Below, piece after piece: positions 1-8,712 of a stretch of DNA of 64,000 nucleotides. The stretch is from Methylobacter sp. (lineage in GTDB: Bacteria > Pseudomonadota > Gammaproteobacteria > Methylococcales > Methylomonadaceae), in assembly GCF_030680395.1 (NCBI RefSeq), contig NZ_JAUXVR010000027.1:62001-126000 (forward strand), read 5' to 3'. The notes under the pieces were generated by a model. The model was not told the DNA's origin and did no database searches. It saw only the letters and a program-made list of their open reading frames with translations. The number at the start of each line of letters is the position of its first letter. Position 1 is the stretch's first letter. The position numbers and the translations under genes are program-made.

Positions 1-987
1 TTCGACAAATTGACGTTTGACGATTTCAGCGGCAGTTTGTTCGTCCAGTTCACGGTTGAACGCGATAATGCCGCCGAACGCCGAGGTCGGGTCGGTGGCA
101 TAAGCCTTGTCGTAAGCAGCAAGCAGGCTGTCAGCCTGGGCTACGCCGCAGGGGTTGGCATGTTTGACGATAACGCAGGTGGGCTGGTCGCCGAATGATT
201 TAACGCATTCCAGCGCGGCATCGGCATCGGCAATATTGTTGTAGGACAGTTCCTTGCCTTGCAATTGCTTGGCGGCGGCAATCGTGCCGCTAGCCGGTGT
301 TTTTTCCCGGTAAAACGCCGCGTTTTGATGCGGGTTTTCGCCGTAACGCATGGTCTGGTTACGGTAAAACTGCAAATTCAGCGTGTCGGGAAACTGGACG
401 CCGCTAATGTTGCCTAGGTAGGCCGAAATCGCGGTGTCATAACGGGCGGTGTGTTCAAAGCTTTTTAGCGCCAGCTTGAAGCGGGTTTGATGCGAAAGGC
501 TGTTGTTGTTTTTCAGTTCGGCAACTATCGATGAGTAATCGGCCGGATCGACGACGACGGCAACATCGGCATGATTCTTGGCCGCAGCGCGGATCATGGT
601 CGGGCCGCCGATGTCGATGTTTTCAATGGCTGTGTCTAAATCGCAGTCAGGGTTAGCGATAGTCTGTTCGAAGGGGTACAGGTTAACCACCACCATATCG
701 ATCGGATTAATGCCGTTCGCGGCCATCACTGCATCGTCTATGCCCCGACGCGCTAAAATGCCGCCGTGGACTTTGGGATGCAAGGTTTTGACCCGGCCGT
801 CCATCATTTCGGGGAAACCGGTGTAATCGGAAACTTCAGTCGCAGGAATGTTATGTTCAGCCAGTGTCTTGGCGGTACCTCCGGTGGACAGGATTTCGAT
901 GCCTAATTGATGAAGCTCCAGGCAAAAATCCACGATACCGGATTTATCGGATACGCTGACCAGCGCGCGAGTGACTTTTTTGTTCAT
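1..987 (-). CDS. purH: Bifunctional AICAR transformylase / IMP cyclohydrolase, N-terminal part (runs off the window)
   Basis: The enzyme makes the last two steps of IMP synthesis in the cytoplasm. The visible 329 codons from the ATG at 987 begin with [17 protein letters not shown], typical of the IMP cyclohydrolase (MGS-like) domain, followed by the STGGTAKTL and [10 protein letters not shown] motifs and then the start of the transformylase domain ([21 protein letters not shown]). About 520 residues are usual, so roughly 190 C-terminal residues lie to the left of position 1. It sits downstream of dusB-fis on the same strand with a 44-bp gap after fis, the same order as in Pseudomonas (established knowledge). 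The reading frame is open to the edge, with no sign of damage. Confidence 0.95.
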   Translation of the reverse strand, partial: MNKKVTRALVSVSDKSGIVDFCLELHQLGIEILSTGGTAKTLAEHNIPATEVSDYTGFPEMMDGRVKTLHPKVHGGILARRGIDDAVMAANGINPIDMVVVNLYPFEQTIANPDCDLDTAIENIDIGGPTMIRAAAKNHADVAVVVDPADYSSIVAELKNNNSLSHQTRFKLALKSFEHTARYDTAISAYLGNISGVQFPDTLNLQFYRNQTMRYGENPHQNAAFYREKTPASGTIAAAKQLQGKELSYNNIADADAALECVKSFGDQPTCVIVKHANPCGVAQADSLLAAYDKAYATDPTSAFGGIIAFNRELDEQTAAEIVKRQFVE

Positions 988-1031
988 GCAGATCTCAGAA
1001 TGAAAGGGGGGGAGCCAGCCTTGTTTGGGTA

Positions 1032-1316
1032 TCAGGACAGGCCGTAGAATTCCAGTTTTTTGCGCAAGGTGCTGCGACTCAAGCCCAATGCTTTGGCCGC
1101 TTTGGTTTGGTTATAGCCTGAATGTTCCAGCGTTGCCTGCAATAAAGGCTTTTCAACTTCGGCGATGACCATCGCATGCAAACCTACCGCATCATGACCG
1201 TTGAGATGCAAAAAATATTGCTCCACCGTTTGTTTAACATGTACGCATAAAGGTATGGTTACGGTTTTTATGCTGTCTATGCTAATGAGTTCAGCACTTT
1301 TTTGGGATGCGTTCAT
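1032..1316 (-). CDS. fis: Fis family nucleoid DNA-binding protein
   Basis: This is a 94-residue protein whose C-terminal half carries the Fis helix-turn-helix: [20 protein letters not shown] followed by [10 protein letters not shown]. Fis binds and bends DNA as a dimer and adjusts rRNA promoters and chromosome structure. The ATG at 1316 is chosen because the dusB stop codon ends one base before it (TAATATG), so the two are translationally coupled. A GTG twelve bases earlier would overlap dusB and is less likely. The dusB-fis order is the same as in E. coli, where the operon is transcribed from a promoter ahead of dusB. Confidence 0.93.
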   Translation of the reverse strand: MNASQKSAELISIDSIKTVTIPLCVHVKQTVEQYFLHLNGHDAVGLHAMVIAEVEKPLLQATLEHSGYNQTKAAKALGLSRSTLRKKLEFYGLS

Positions 1317-1317
1317 A

Positions 1318-2301
1318 TTATGCAGCACGGTCGGTGGTTAAAAGATTAAATGCCGAATTAATCAGCGTTATTTGTTGGGATGGACATTGTGCCTGATTGA
1401 TAGTGCTTTGGGTCTCCTGAGCTACGGACCCAAGATGCTTGAAATACCAGGCTATGTGTTTCCTTGCTATTCTAACACCGCTCGCATTGCCGTAGAAGCT
1501 ATATAGTTTGTCCAAATGATTCATGAGTGTGCTGTGTATGTCGGTAATTGTTGGCTTTTCAAGGTGTTTGCCGTGATTGATAAAGTGACTTATTTGGCTA
1601 AATAACCATGGATTTCCTTGGGCGGCCCGACCGATCATAATGGCGTCCGCACCGGTTGAATGAAGCACAAACCGGGCTTGTTCGGGTGAATCAATATCGC
1701 CATTGGCGATAACCGGAATGCTGATTGTTTGCTTCACTTTTTTAAGGGTTTCATGTTCGGCCTGACCGTCAAATTTGCAGGCACGGGTTCGTCCGTGAAT
1801 CGTCAACGCGGCAATGCCCGCATTTTCGGCTATTTTGGCTATTTCAACGGCATTGCGGCTATGCAAGTCCCAGCCGGTACGGATTTTTAACGTAACCGGA
1901 ATATCGACGGCATTAACGACTGCATCCAGTATTCGCTTTACCAGCGCTTCATCTTTCAATAACGCGGAGCCCGCGGCGACTGAACAGACTTTTTTTGCCG
2001 GGCAGCCCATATTAATATCGATAATTTGAGCGCCCCGTTGTGCATTGAGCTTTGCCGCATCTGCCATTTGTTGAGGGTCGGTACCCAGAATCTGTACAGA
2101 ACGTATGCCGGTTTCACCGCCATGATCGACTTTTAATAGTGTTCTTTTATGCTGGCGTAAAGCCGGATTGGATGCCACCATTTCGGACACGGCCAGGCCT
2201 GCGCCGAATTGTTTGCATAATTCCCTGAACGGGCGGTCGCTGATACCGGCCATAGGCGCAAGAATCAGGTTGTTTTTAAGTTGGTAAGGGCCGATGTGCA
2301 T
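1318..2301 (-). CDS. dusB: tRNA-dihydrouridine synthase B
   Basis: This flavin-dependent enzyme reduces uridine in the tRNA D-loop. The 327-residue product starts MHIGPYQLKNNLILAPMAGI and has the DUS hallmarks: MAGISDRPFR, the catalytic-cysteine segment DINMGCPAKKV, IRTGW, LTIHGR, IPVIANGDI and GADAIMIGRAAQGNPW. I use the ATG at 2301. An earlier start nine codons upstream would lie inside a heptamer repeat and has no family support. It is the first gene of dusB-fis. The leader carries an unusual AAGGTGC tandem repeat. Confidence 0.95.
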   Translation of the reverse strand: MHIGPYQLKNNLILAPMAGISDRPFRELCKQFGAGLAVSEMVASNPALRQHKRTLLKVDHGGETGIRSVQILGTDPQQMADAAKLNAQRGAQIIDINMGCPAKKVCSVAAGSALLKDEALVKRILDAVVNAVDIPVTLKIRTGWDLHSRNAVEIAKIAENAGIAALTIHGRTRACKFDGQAEHETLKKVKQTISIPVIANGDIDSPEQARFVLHSTGADAIMIGRAAQGNPWLFSQISHFINHGKHLEKPTITDIHSTLMNHLDKLYSFYGNASGVRIARKHIAWYFKHLGSVAQETQSTINQAQCPSQQITLINSAFNLLTTDRAA

Positions 2302-2312
2302 AAGAGAGGAGA

Positions 2313-2382
2313 AAGGTGCAAGGTGCAAGGTGCAAGGTGCAAGGGTATGATTCTTTCGCCTTGAACCTTGAACCTTTCACCT
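2313..2382. repeat. AAGGTGC heptamer array facing a CCTTGAA array (imperfect inverted repeat)
   Basis: Four exact tandem copies of AAGGTGC fill 2313-2340. A second short array of CCTTGAA/CCTTTCACCT units at 2359-2382 is complementary in the opposite sense. Transcribed from the minus strand this could fold into a long imperfect hairpin between the unknown gene ending at 2386 and dusB starting at 2301. There is no T-run after it, so a terminator role is uncertain. It looks like a simple-sequence intergenic repeat. Confidence 0.6.
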
Positions 2383-2385
2383 AAG

Positions 2386-2913
2386 TCACTTATCGCCGTC
2401 CTCATTCCAGATTGGATTGTCGCGGTCTTCCGGTTCCAGCTTGACAACATCTTCAGCATAGATATGCCAGAAAGACTTATCGATCTTGGCATTGTTATAG
2501 CTTTCTTTTTTATCATGAGAGAACGGGCACCACCAGTTCTCAACAATCTTGACCATATAAGCATGCCATTCGAACAGGGCGACACTGTAAGGGCAGTACC
2601 AGGTGCAGTTCAGTATCCAGAACAGTTTTGACTGGGACGCGCTGGCTTTGAACGAGCCGTCCATGATGATTTGATTTTTTAAGGTATAGCGATGGCTGGC
2701 CCGGTCAGGCAGGAAATCGGAATAGGTTTTGAGGTTTTTGGCGCCCATCATGAGCAAGTGCCAGTAAGTCATATAGGCGCTGGCAAATACAAAGGGAAGG
2801 GTAAATATGGGCATGTAGACCAGGACCATACCAATGGCTCTTTGCAATACCGGAACTTTTTGATGGTTTTTGCCGATTTCAACGCGGCCGGAACAAGACT
2901 CACAGGCTTTCAT
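2386..2913 (-). CDS. Unknown protein with an N-terminal CxxC and one or two membrane segments
   Basis: I do not recognise this 175-residue protein. It begins MKACESCSGRVEIGKNHQ, with two cysteines spaced like a small metal or redox site. A hydrophobic stretch of about 30 residues follows (roughly residues 27-58), and then a tryptophan- and tyrosine-rich segment with further cysteines (LNCTWYCPYS and WWCPFSHDK). The C-terminus is acidic. The ATG at 2913 follows an AGGAT ribosome site that overlaps the stop region of the upstream 62-residue gene, so the two are probably co-expressed. The cysteine pairs suggest metal or haem handling, but that is inference only. Confidence 0.7.
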   Translation of the reverse strand: MKACESCSGRVEIGKNHQKVPVLQRAIGMVLVYMPIFTLPFVFASAYMTYWHLLMMGAKNLKTYSDFLPDRASHRYTLKNQIIMDGSFKASASQSKLFWILNCTWYCPYSVALFEWHAYMVKIVENWWCPFSHDKKESYNNAKIDKSFWHIYAEDVVKLEPEDRDNPIWNEDGDK

Positions 2914-2926
2914 TATTTTTATATCC

Positions 2927-3115
2927 TCATTTTTTTGTTGTTAGCAGGGGGGTGATAGTCGGTTTGGTATTATCCTCATTAAATAACTGATAAATGCTCA
3001 GGCAGCCGGCGCAGCAAAATTTCTGCAAGCCGTCACTGGTGGTTAGAGAAAACCCGGTGATTTCTACCGGCTGACCGCAGAGTACACAGGGTTCCTTATC
3101 TTTTCCATTGAGCAT
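2927..3115 (-). CDS. Small cysteine-rich metal-binding domain protein (like the N-terminus of copper P-type ATPases)
   Basis: The 62-residue product has CVLCG near residue 10 and FCCAGCLSIYQLF near residue 33. This is the pattern of the metal-binding domain found at the N-terminus of CcoI/FixI-type heavy-metal P-type ATPases, where it precedes the transport domain. Here the domain stands alone: no ATPase gene follows. It has a good ribosome site (GAGGTC) before the ATG at 3115 and lies 13 bp ahead of the next unknown gene, which also has a CxxC. A role in copper or zinc handling is plausible, but no partner is visible. Confidence 0.7.
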   Translation of the reverse strand: MLNGKDKEPCVLCGQPVEITGFSLTTSDGLQKFCCAGCLSIYQLFNEDNTKPTITPLLTTKK

Positions 3116-3131
3116 AAAAAGACCTCACATT

Positions 3132-4328
3132 TTACAAGCTTGAAGAGACAGAACAAAAAAAAGTTTTCAAATATTCGGTCTCGGGCGCTGCCGGGTCGAT
3201 GGGGTGGTCCGGCCCCTGCCCGCCTCCGGCAAAAAACACCAGATGACGATCTATGTGTCGCCCTGACGAGCGTAGAATCTCATGCAGGTTTTCACGGCTC
3301 AGGTGGTGAGAGCAGGATGCCGAGACCAGTATGCCGTTTTTGGACAGTACTTGCAGGGCCAAGTGATTCAGGCGGCGGTAAGCTTCGTAGCCTTGTTTGA
3401 AATCTTTTTTGCGCTTAATTAAAGCGGGAGGGTCCAGAACGATAATGTCATAGAGCTGGTTTTCCAAACGGGCCTGCTTCAGGAATTCAAACACATCGTT
3501 GCGCACAAAGCGCATTTTATCCTGAACCCGATTCAGCGCTGCGTTTTCCACGGCCAATGCCAGTGCGCTTTCCGAGGCATCTACGCAGGTGACTTCCAAG
3601 GCTCCGGCCATCGCGGCAGGAATGCCCCAGGCGCCGGTATAGGAAAATAAATCGAGCACTCGCTGGTTTTTGGCAATGCCCGCCAATTGGGCGCGGCTGC
3701 TACGATGATCGTAAAACCAGCCGGTTTTTTGCCCTCCCAGAATATCGATTTTAAATTGCGCGCCATTTTCTTCAATGATCAGCGATTCGGGGAGCTTGCC
3801 GTAGGCCAGCTCGGATTCAAGGCTTAAGCCTTCCTGTTGCCGCTGGCTGTTATCGTTTTTCAGGATAATGGCCTCGGGACTCAGCAATTCAATCAGCGCG
3901 GCAAACAGTGCTTCTTTGCGCTGATCGATACCGGCGGTGGTTATTTGCACCGACAAAACCGGGCCGAAACGGTCGATGACCAAGCCGGGCAAGCCGTCGC
4001 TTTCGCCGAAAACAAGGCGGTAGTAGGGCTTGTCAAAGAGTTTTTCGCGCAACGCCAGCGCGGTAGTCAAACGCTCTTTGAAGAAATTGGCGCCGCATTT
4101 CAAGTTGGGTTTTCTGGATAGAATTCTCGCGCATATCAGGGCTTGAGGATTGATATAGGCTGTGCCCATCACCTTGCCGTCGTCGCTTTTTACCTGGACC
4201 AGGTCGCCTGCGCTGAATTGTTCAAGCGGTGAGCGCTTGGTGTCGACTTCGTTACTGAAAACCCATAGATGGCCTTTGCGCAGACGTTTGTCTTCGTTCT
4301 TTTTTAAATAAATTTCTGGATGAGCCAT
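3132..4328 (-). CDS. rlmI: Class I SAM-dependent rRNA methyltransferase, RlmI/YccW family
   Basis: RlmI-type enzymes methylate C5 of a cytosine in 23S rRNA. The 398-residue product has an N-terminal PUA domain (YLKKNEDKRLRKGHLWVFSN), a middle domain ending GWFYDHRSSR, and a Rossmann methyltransferase domain with VLDLFSYTGAWG, the catalytic segment IIVLDPPALIKRKKDF and SASCSHHLS, where the conserved cysteine lies. The ATG at 4328 is preferred because it follows the stop of the upstream gene by one base (TAATATG). An in-frame start twelve codons earlier would lie inside that gene. A second, shorter RlmI-like gene is at 29.6 kb. Exact target base is not certain from sequence. Confidence 0.88.
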   Translation of the reverse strand: MAHPEIYLKKNEDKRLRKGHLWVFSNEVDTKRSPLEQFSAGDLVQVKSDDGKVMGTAYINPQALICARILSRKPNLKCGANFFKERLTTALALREKLFDKPYYRLVFGESDGLPGLVIDRFGPVLSVQITTAGIDQRKEALFAALIELLSPEAIILKNDNSQRQQEGLSLESELAYGKLPESLIIEENGAQFKIDILGGQKTGWFYDHRSSRAQLAGIAKNQRVLDLFSYTGAWGIPAAMAGALEVTCVDASESALALAVENAALNRVQDKMRFVRNDVFEFLKQARLENQLYDIIVLDPPALIKRKKDFKQGYEAYRRLNHLALQVLSKNGILVSASCSHHLSRENLHEILRSSGRHIDRHLVFFAGGGQGPDHPIDPAAPETEYLKTFFCSVSSSL

Positions 4329-4329
4329 A

Positions 4330-4848
4330 TTAATCAATGAGTTTAAAATTATAACCGCCGACATTGGTTTTTGGTGCGGCGATGTTCAGGCTGATTGCGG
4401 CAGTCGCATCAGGGGACATGACTGACGTTGCAGCCTGGGTTTTGAGCAAATAGTCTTGGGCTCGAAAAACGCGTCGGGCGAATGGATTTTCAGCGTAGTC
4501 GAGCAAGGCCAGTTCCAGGTTCGGGTAAGGCTGCGCAAAAGCGGCCCGGTTGCGGATCACCGCCCTGAATAGCAGGCTGTGATCCGGTAAAGCGAACCAT
4601 GAGCTCTGCAATACCGCGAACTCACCCGAATTCTTGTAGGCGGGCAGTTGGCAATTCAGTTGTCGACATATTCTTTCCAGTCCGGGCCGAAAGGCCGGGT
4701 TCCGGCTGAGCGCCGTGCCTTCAAAATACACTATTTGCCCGGCCAGCAGCAGTACAGCAACAATCAGTCCTGGGCCCCAATAAGTGCTACCGGGTACGCT
4801 CTCTCGATCCCATGGTAAACAGGGCTGCTTAGCGCTTGATGCCGTCAA
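4330..4848 (-). CDS. DUF3426 membrane protein lacking the usual N-terminal zinc ribbon
   Basis: This 172-residue protein has one membrane helix (GLIVAVLLLAGQIVYF, near residues 27-42) followed by a periplasmic-type DUF3426 domain (RICRQLNCQLP, then LELALLDYAENPFARRVF). Its place right after prmA matches the DUF3426 gene found there in Pseudomonas. Family members often start with an MJ0042-type zinc ribbon; none is present here. There is no ATG, and the only plausible start is the TTG at 4848, which overlaps the prmA end by 20 bp and implies coupled translation. It may be a shortened member. Function unknown. Confidence 0.75.
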   Translation of the reverse strand: MTASSAKQPCLPWDRESVPGSTYWGPGLIVAVLLLAGQIVYFEGTALSRNPAFRPGLERICRQLNCQLPAYKNSGEFAVLQSSWFALPDHSLLFRAVIRNRAAFAQPYPNLELALLDYAENPFARRVFRAQDYLLKTQAATSVMSPDATAAISLNIAAPKTNVGGYNFKLID

Positions 4849-5707
4849 GCCTGATCCAGTCTTCCTGTTGCACCGGCGCGTTGAACGCTATGTGTTGCTG
4901 ATAAGCGTTCATCACCGCCTCGGCCTGTTCATGCAAAATGCCGGACAAAACCAGTTGACCAGTGGGAGCGACGAGGTTACAAATCTGTTCCGCCATGTCG
5001 ATTAAAGGCTTTGCCAGTATGTTGGCCAGCACGATGTCCGCCTGAAACGGCGTAAATTGCTCGGGCAGATAGCAGGCAATTTTATCTTGCACCTTGTTTT
5101 TTAGCGCGTTGCTCTGCGTTGCGGTGATTGCTTGCGGATCAATATCCACCGCATGAGCTTCCTTGGCATCTAGCAATATCGCCGCAACGGCCAGTATTCC
5201 GGAGCCGCAGCCGTAATCGATGACGGTTTTGCCGGTCAAGTCGTGGCTCGCCAGCCATTCCAGGCATAACGCGGTGGTCGGATGAGTGCCGGTGCCGAAA
5301 GCAAGGCCCGGATCGAGGGTCAGGCAAACCGTGCCGGACTCGTACTGTTCCTGATCGGTCGGACAAACCCAGAGTTTGTCGGCAAACTTCATCGGTTTAT
5401 AAAATTCCATCCAGGCGCGTTCCCATTCCTGGTCGGCAACTTCTTCATATTTCCAGTTGCGCAATTGCTCTGCTTTAAACTGGGCGTAAACCAGCGTCTT
5501 GATCAGCTCGGGTTCGGCATCCAATTCATAAAGTGCAATGACTTCGGTGTTGCTCCATATTTTGGTTTCGCCGATAGCCGGTTCGTAAACTGGCTCGTCT
5601 TCAGCGTCCATATAAGTAACGGACACGGCACCGAGATTGTCGAAAAAGTCGGCAAGCCGGGGGGCGATGTCTTCATTGGTTATAACGGTAATTTGGTGCC
5701 AGGCCAT
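4829..5707 (-). CDS. prmA: Ribosomal protein L11 methyltransferase
   Basis: PrmA trimethylates lysines and the N-terminus of ribosomal protein L11. The 292-residue product has the N-terminal substrate-recognition domain and then the SAM-binding domain, with the family motifs FGTGTHPTTALCLEWL, VIDYGCGSGILAVAA, AVDIDPQA and ADIVLANILAKPL (the NILA motif). Length matches E. coli PrmA (293). It follows accC after a 187-bp repeat-filled gap, the classical accBC-prmA neighbourhood. Confidence 0.96.
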   Translation of the reverse strand: MAWHQITVITNEDIAPRLADFFDNLGAVSVTYMDAEDEPVYEPAIGETKIWSNTEVIALYELDAEPELIKTLVYAQFKAEQLRNWKYEEVADQEWERAWMEFYKPMKFADKLWVCPTDQEQYESGTVCLTLDPGLAFGTGTHPTTALCLEWLASHDLTGKTVIDYGCGSGILAVAAILLDAKEAHAVDIDPQAITATQSNALKNKVQDKIACYLPEQFTPFQADIVLANILAKPLIDMAEQICNLVAPTGQLVLSGILHEQAEAVMNAYQQHIAFNAPVQQEDWIRLDGIKR

Positions 5708-5748
5708 GATTTGGAAATGTATGTGTAGGAGCGGATGATGGGTTAGTT

Positions 5749-5892
5749 ATTCACCACGAAGGCACGAAGGACACGAAGTTTTAGAATTGCGTAGGGTACG
5801 TACAGCGTGCTCTACGCGACTGCATGGAGCAATTACGATAGCTCAACGTATAAACTTAAAATCTTCGTGCTCTTCGTGCCTTCGTGGTGAAT
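5749..5892. repeat. Large inverted repeat of the CCACGAAGGCACGAAGG type
   Basis: The left arm (5749-5778, ATTCACCACGAAGGCACGAA onward) and the right arm (5873-5892) are near-perfect inverted copies. They enclose ~95 bp that include a degenerate GTAGGGTACG...CTCTAC palindrome related to those at 51.1 and 51.4 kb. It lies between accC and prmA on the minus strand. This CACGAAGG motif is a common dispersed bacterial repeat (established knowledge). A structural or transcript-stability role is possible. Confidence 0.75.
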
Positions 5893-5894
5893 TT

Positions 5895-7238
5895 TTAATA
5901 AATGCCCAGCTTTTTTTCCAGGTAATGGATGTTTTGTCCGCCGACTGCGAAGGCACTGTCATTCATGATGTCGTGCTGTAGCGGGATATTGGTTTTAATG
6001 CCGTCGATGATGATTTCACTTAATGCGGTGTTCATACGGGCAATGGCGCTCTTGCGGTCTTCGCCATGGGCAATCAGTTTGCCGATCATGGAGTCGTAAT
6101 AAGGCGGCACTTTATAGCCGTTGTAGATATGGGTCTCGCAACGGATACCGGGGCCGCCGGGCATATGAAACTGGTCTATGGTGCCGGGGCAGGGCATGAA
6201 GGTTCTGGGGTCTTCAGCATTTAACCGGCACTCAATGGCGTGGCCCTGAATTTTAACCTGATCCTGAGTAATAGACAGCCGTTCACCGGCTGCAATGCGC
6301 AGTTGCTCCTTGACGATGTCAAAACCGGTCACCATTTCGGTGACGGGGTGCTCAACCTGTACCCGGGTGTTCATTTCAATGAAATAGAACTCGCCTTTTT
6401 CATACAAAAACTCGAAAGTGCCGGCGCCCAAATAACCGATGTCGACACAGGCTTTGGCGCAACGTTCACCGATAGTTTTACGTTGCGCTTCGGTGATGCC
6501 CGGTGCCGGGGCTTCTTCAACCACTTTTTGATGGCGGCGCTGCATGGAGCAGTCGCGTTCACCTAAATGTATGGCGTTACCATGCGAATCGGCCATAATC
6601 TGAAACTCGATGTGCCGTGGGTCTTCCAGGAACTTTTCCATGTACACAGTAGGGTTGCCGAAAGCAGTACCCGCCTCGGCTTTGGTCATGGCGATGGCGT
6701 TTAATAACGCCGCTTCGGTATGTACCGTACGCATGCCTCTTCCGCCGCCGCCGCCGGCAGCCTTGATGATAACCGGATAGCCGATTTCATGGGCCAGTCT
6801 CAGGTTCTTTTTACTGTCATCCGACAAGGGGTCGTTGTTGCCGGGAACGCAAGGAATTCCGGCCTCCAGCATGGCCTTCTTGGCGGAAATCTTGTCACCC
6901 ATCATGCGGATGGTTTCCGCATTCGGGCCGATAAAAACAAAGCCGCTTTGTTTTACCTTTTCGGAAAAATCGGCATTTTCAGACAAGAAGCCGTAACCGG
7001 GATGAATGGCTTCCGCATCGGTCACTTCGGCGGCGCTGATAATGGCCGGAATATTCAAGTAGCTGTCGGCAGATGCGGCAGGGCCGATACAAACGGATTC
7101 ATCGGCAAGACGTACGTGTTTTAGATCCCGATCCGCCTCGGAATGCACGGCAACCACCTTGACACCCAGTTCCCGGCAGGCACGTAAAATGCGCAGAGCT
7201 ATTTCGCCGCGATTGGCGATAACGATTTTATCGAACAT
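5895..7238 (-). CDS. accC: Acetyl-CoA carboxylase, biotin carboxylase subunit
   Basis: AccC carboxylates the biotin on AccB using ATP and bicarbonate, the first step of fatty acid synthesis. The 447-residue protein starts [20 protein letters not shown] at the ATG at 7238, after a GGGGAAC ribosome site. It has the ATP-grasp features [41 protein letters not shown] and [18 protein letters not shown] longer reading frame extends 24 codons upstream into accB but is not needed. The length equals E. coli AccC within two residues. It is co-transcribed with accB (19-bp spacing). Confidence 0.97.
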   Translation of the reverse strand: MFDKIVIANRGEIALRILRACRELGVKVVAVHSEADRDLKHVRLADESVCIGPAASADSYLNIPAIISAAEVTDAEAIHPGYGFLSENADFSEKVKQSGFVFIGPNAETIRMMGDKISAKKAMLEAGIPCVPGNNDPLSDDSKKNLRLAHEIGYPVIIKAAGGGGGRGMRTVHTEAALLNAIAMTKAEAGTAFGNPTVYMEKFLEDPRHIEFQIMADSHGNAIHLGERDCSMQRRHQKVVEEAPAPGITEAQRKTIGERCAKACVDIGYLGAGTFEFLYEKGEFYFIEMNTRVQVEHPVTEMVTGFDIVKEQLRIAAGERLSITQDQVKIQGHAIECRLNAEDPRTFMPCPGTIDQFHMPGGPGIRCETHIYNGYKVPPYYDSMIGKLIAHGEDRKSAIARMNTALSEIIIDGIKTNIPLQHDIMNDSAFAVGGQNIHYLEKKLGIY

Positions 7239-7257
7239 GAGTTCCCCGTTCCTTGTG

Positions 7258-7695
7258 TTATTCAATGATGAATAATGGCTGGCCATATTCGACAGGTTCG
7301 GCGTTTTCAACCAGAATTTTGGTGATGGTTCCGCTTTTATCCGACTCGATCTGATTAAGGATTTTCATTGCCTCAATGATGCATAATGTATCGCCGACCT
7401 GAACGGATTGGCCTACTTCGGCGAAAACCTTGGTGCCGGGTGAAGCGGAGCGATAAAAGGTGCCGACCATCGGCGACTTGACCACATGACCGGTAATTTT
7501 TTCCTCCGCAGGCACAGCTGCCGAAGCGGCTATGGCAGGAGCGGCGGCAACCGTTGCAGGCGCATAGGCGACAGCAGCGGGAGCGGCAGAATAACGGCTA
7601 ATGCGAATGGATTCTTCGCCCTCTTTGATTTCAAGTTCGGCAATGCCTGATTCCTCGATAATTTCGATGAGTTTTTTTATTTTTCTAATATCCAT
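7258..7695 (-). CDS. accB: Biotin carboxyl carrier protein of acetyl-CoA carboxylase
   Basis: This is the 145-residue carrier that moves CO2 between AccC and the carboxyltransferase AccAD. The N-terminus ([20 protein letters not shown]) is typical. An alanine/proline-rich linker spans roughly residues 33-63, and the C-terminal biotinyl domain contains [12 protein letters not shown] and EAMKILNQI, in which the lysine is the biotin attachment site. It lies 3 bp after aroQ and 19 bp before accC. Confidence 0.97.
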   Translation of the reverse strand: MDIRKIKKLIEIIEESGIAELEIKEGEESIRISRYSAAPAAVAYAPATVAAAPAIAASAAVPAEEKITGHVVKSPMVGTFYRSASPGTKVFAEVGQSVQVGDTLCIIEAMKILNQIESDKSGTITKILVENAEPVEYGQPLFIIE

Positions 7696-7698
7696 AGT

Positions 7699-8145
7699 TT
7701 AGTGTCTCTCGGCTAATATCTGATGAGCGGCCAGTAAGGCCAATTCGTACCCTGTTGCGCCTAATCCGCAGATAACGCCTTTGGCAATATCCGAGAAATA
7801 GGAATGTTTTCTAAAAGGTTCACGTGCATGAACGTTTGATAAATGAACTTCAATAAAGGGGATCTTGGTTGCCAGCAGCGCGTCGCGAATGGCGACGCTG
7901 GTATGGGTAAAGGCTGCCGGATTCATGATGATGAAATCAACGTGGGCATGATAGGCCGCGTGTATTAATTCTACAATCTGGTGTTCTGCGTTGTTTTGAT
8001 GGAAGTTAAGCTGATGCCCCAGTTCCACAGACTTTTGCTCCAGATGCTGCCTAATGTCCGCGAGAGTTTGATTGCCGTAAAGACCGGGTTCGCGAATGCC
8101 CAACAGGTTTAAATTCGGCCCATTTAGAACGGTAATAGTCGCCAT
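7699..8145 (-). CDS. aroQ: Type II 3-dehydroquinate dehydratase
   Basis: AroQ performs the third step of the shikimate pathway. The 148-residue product shows the type II signature [19 protein letters not shown] (the tyrosine is the catalytic base region), [40 protein letters not shown] and [11 protein letters not shown]. The ATG at 8145 is used; a TTG directly upstream is also in frame. The aroQ-accB-accC order is classic in Gammaproteobacteria, where dsbD usually lies upstream. Here a ~10-kb island separates them. Confidence 0.97.
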   Translation of the reverse strand: MATITVLNGPNLNLLGIREPGLYGNQTLADIRQHLEQKSVELGHQLNFHQNNAEHQIVELIHAAYHAHVDFIIMNPAAFTHTSVAIRDALLATKIPFIEVHLSNVHAREPFRKHSYFSDIAKGVICGLGATGYELALLAAHQILAERH

Positions 8146-8172
8146 CAATCTGCAAGTCGGTTAGGGTTTAAA

Positions 8173-8200
8173 AGCATAATTAGCCGCTAATTTTGCCCAA
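8173..8200 (-). promoter_or_regulatory. Candidate sigma-70 promoter of aroQ-accB-accC
   Basis: On the minus strand a TTGGGC element (8195-8200) and TATGCT (8173-8178) are separated by 16 bp, about 28 bp ahead of the aroQ start. Because the defence island now separates aroQ from dsbD-tlpA, the essential accBC genes need a local promoter, and this is the best match seen. It is a pattern match only. Confidence 0.35.
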
Positions 8201-8340
8201 TTTGTAAGGTTTTGTCCAGATATTCTATTTTTAGCAAAAGATAGCGACACAATTCAGGCTGTTTGGAGTCATTGCGCACAAGTCAGCGGATTTTGAAAGT
8301 TATTTGTGCGAGGGTTGTTTATTTCAATAACGGCCTGATT

Positions 8341-8429
8341 TAAACCGGTGATGTTAGTTTAGCAACGGATTAATAATTTCCGTTATTTGCTCTTTGGAAA
8401 ACTCCCCGGGATGCCGGTGTAGGATTTGC
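8341..8429 (-). pseudogene. Orphan, diverged copy of the tlpA 3' end (island boundary)
   Basis: These 89 bp match 18249-18338, the end of intact tlpA plus 14 bp past its stop, with 11 mismatches and one gap, including 37 identical bases in a row. The reading frame is preserved: on the minus strand it encodes HRHPGEFSKEQITEII and then NPLLN and a TAA at 8354-8356, against SRHPGEFSKEQITEII and TPLLN in tlpA. Similarity stops just right of 8429, so only the tail is present. It marks the left edge of the restriction island, and was probably the original junction between tlpA and aroQ. Confidence 0.85.
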
Positions 8430-8712
8430 GCTAGCTCTTACGCGCTACGGCTTTCTCCTCAACGTAGCGTATTGAAACTGCATTACCACGCGGCGCGTGG
8501 GAACGAGAAAAGCAGAATACGACCTCTGGCAAGCCAGACAAAAACCACGCCCCAACATTAAACTAGCTGAATACCTCATGCCGCCTAACAGCGCATCAAG
8601 ACCCCATGACCAAACCGTTATCGAATTAATATGGAAGATTCCAGTTTTGCAGGCGAGTATCTATCTGTAAAACAGCGACCAATTTTTACTTTCAGTATCG
8701 ATTTTTATCAGT
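8430..8712. other. Gene-free island edge: palindromic repeat plus a possible gene remnant
   Basis: At 8486-8500 is a CCACGC-GGC-GCGTGG palindrome followed by GAACGAG, resembling a dispersed repeat seen in many genomes. From about 8513 to 8671 the plus strand has an open stretch of ~53 codons without a start of its own (it reads KAEYDLWQARQKPRPN, then KLAEYLMPPNSASRP) that ends in TAA. It looks like the tail of a lost gene, but I cannot identify it. No promoter, tRNA or integrase remnant is visible. Confidence 0.45.

Noticed and set aside
2313-2340. Possible CRISPR array
   Set aside because: The units are 7 bp with no spacers; this is a simple tandem repeat.
5282-5728. Plus-strand frame of 148 codons
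   Set aside because: It is antisense to prmA, which has all its family motifs.
8430-8712. Integrase or attachment site at the island edge
   Set aside because: No integrase-like coding, tRNA or short att repeat other than the tlpA tail is visible; the only boundary signal is the tlpA duplication.
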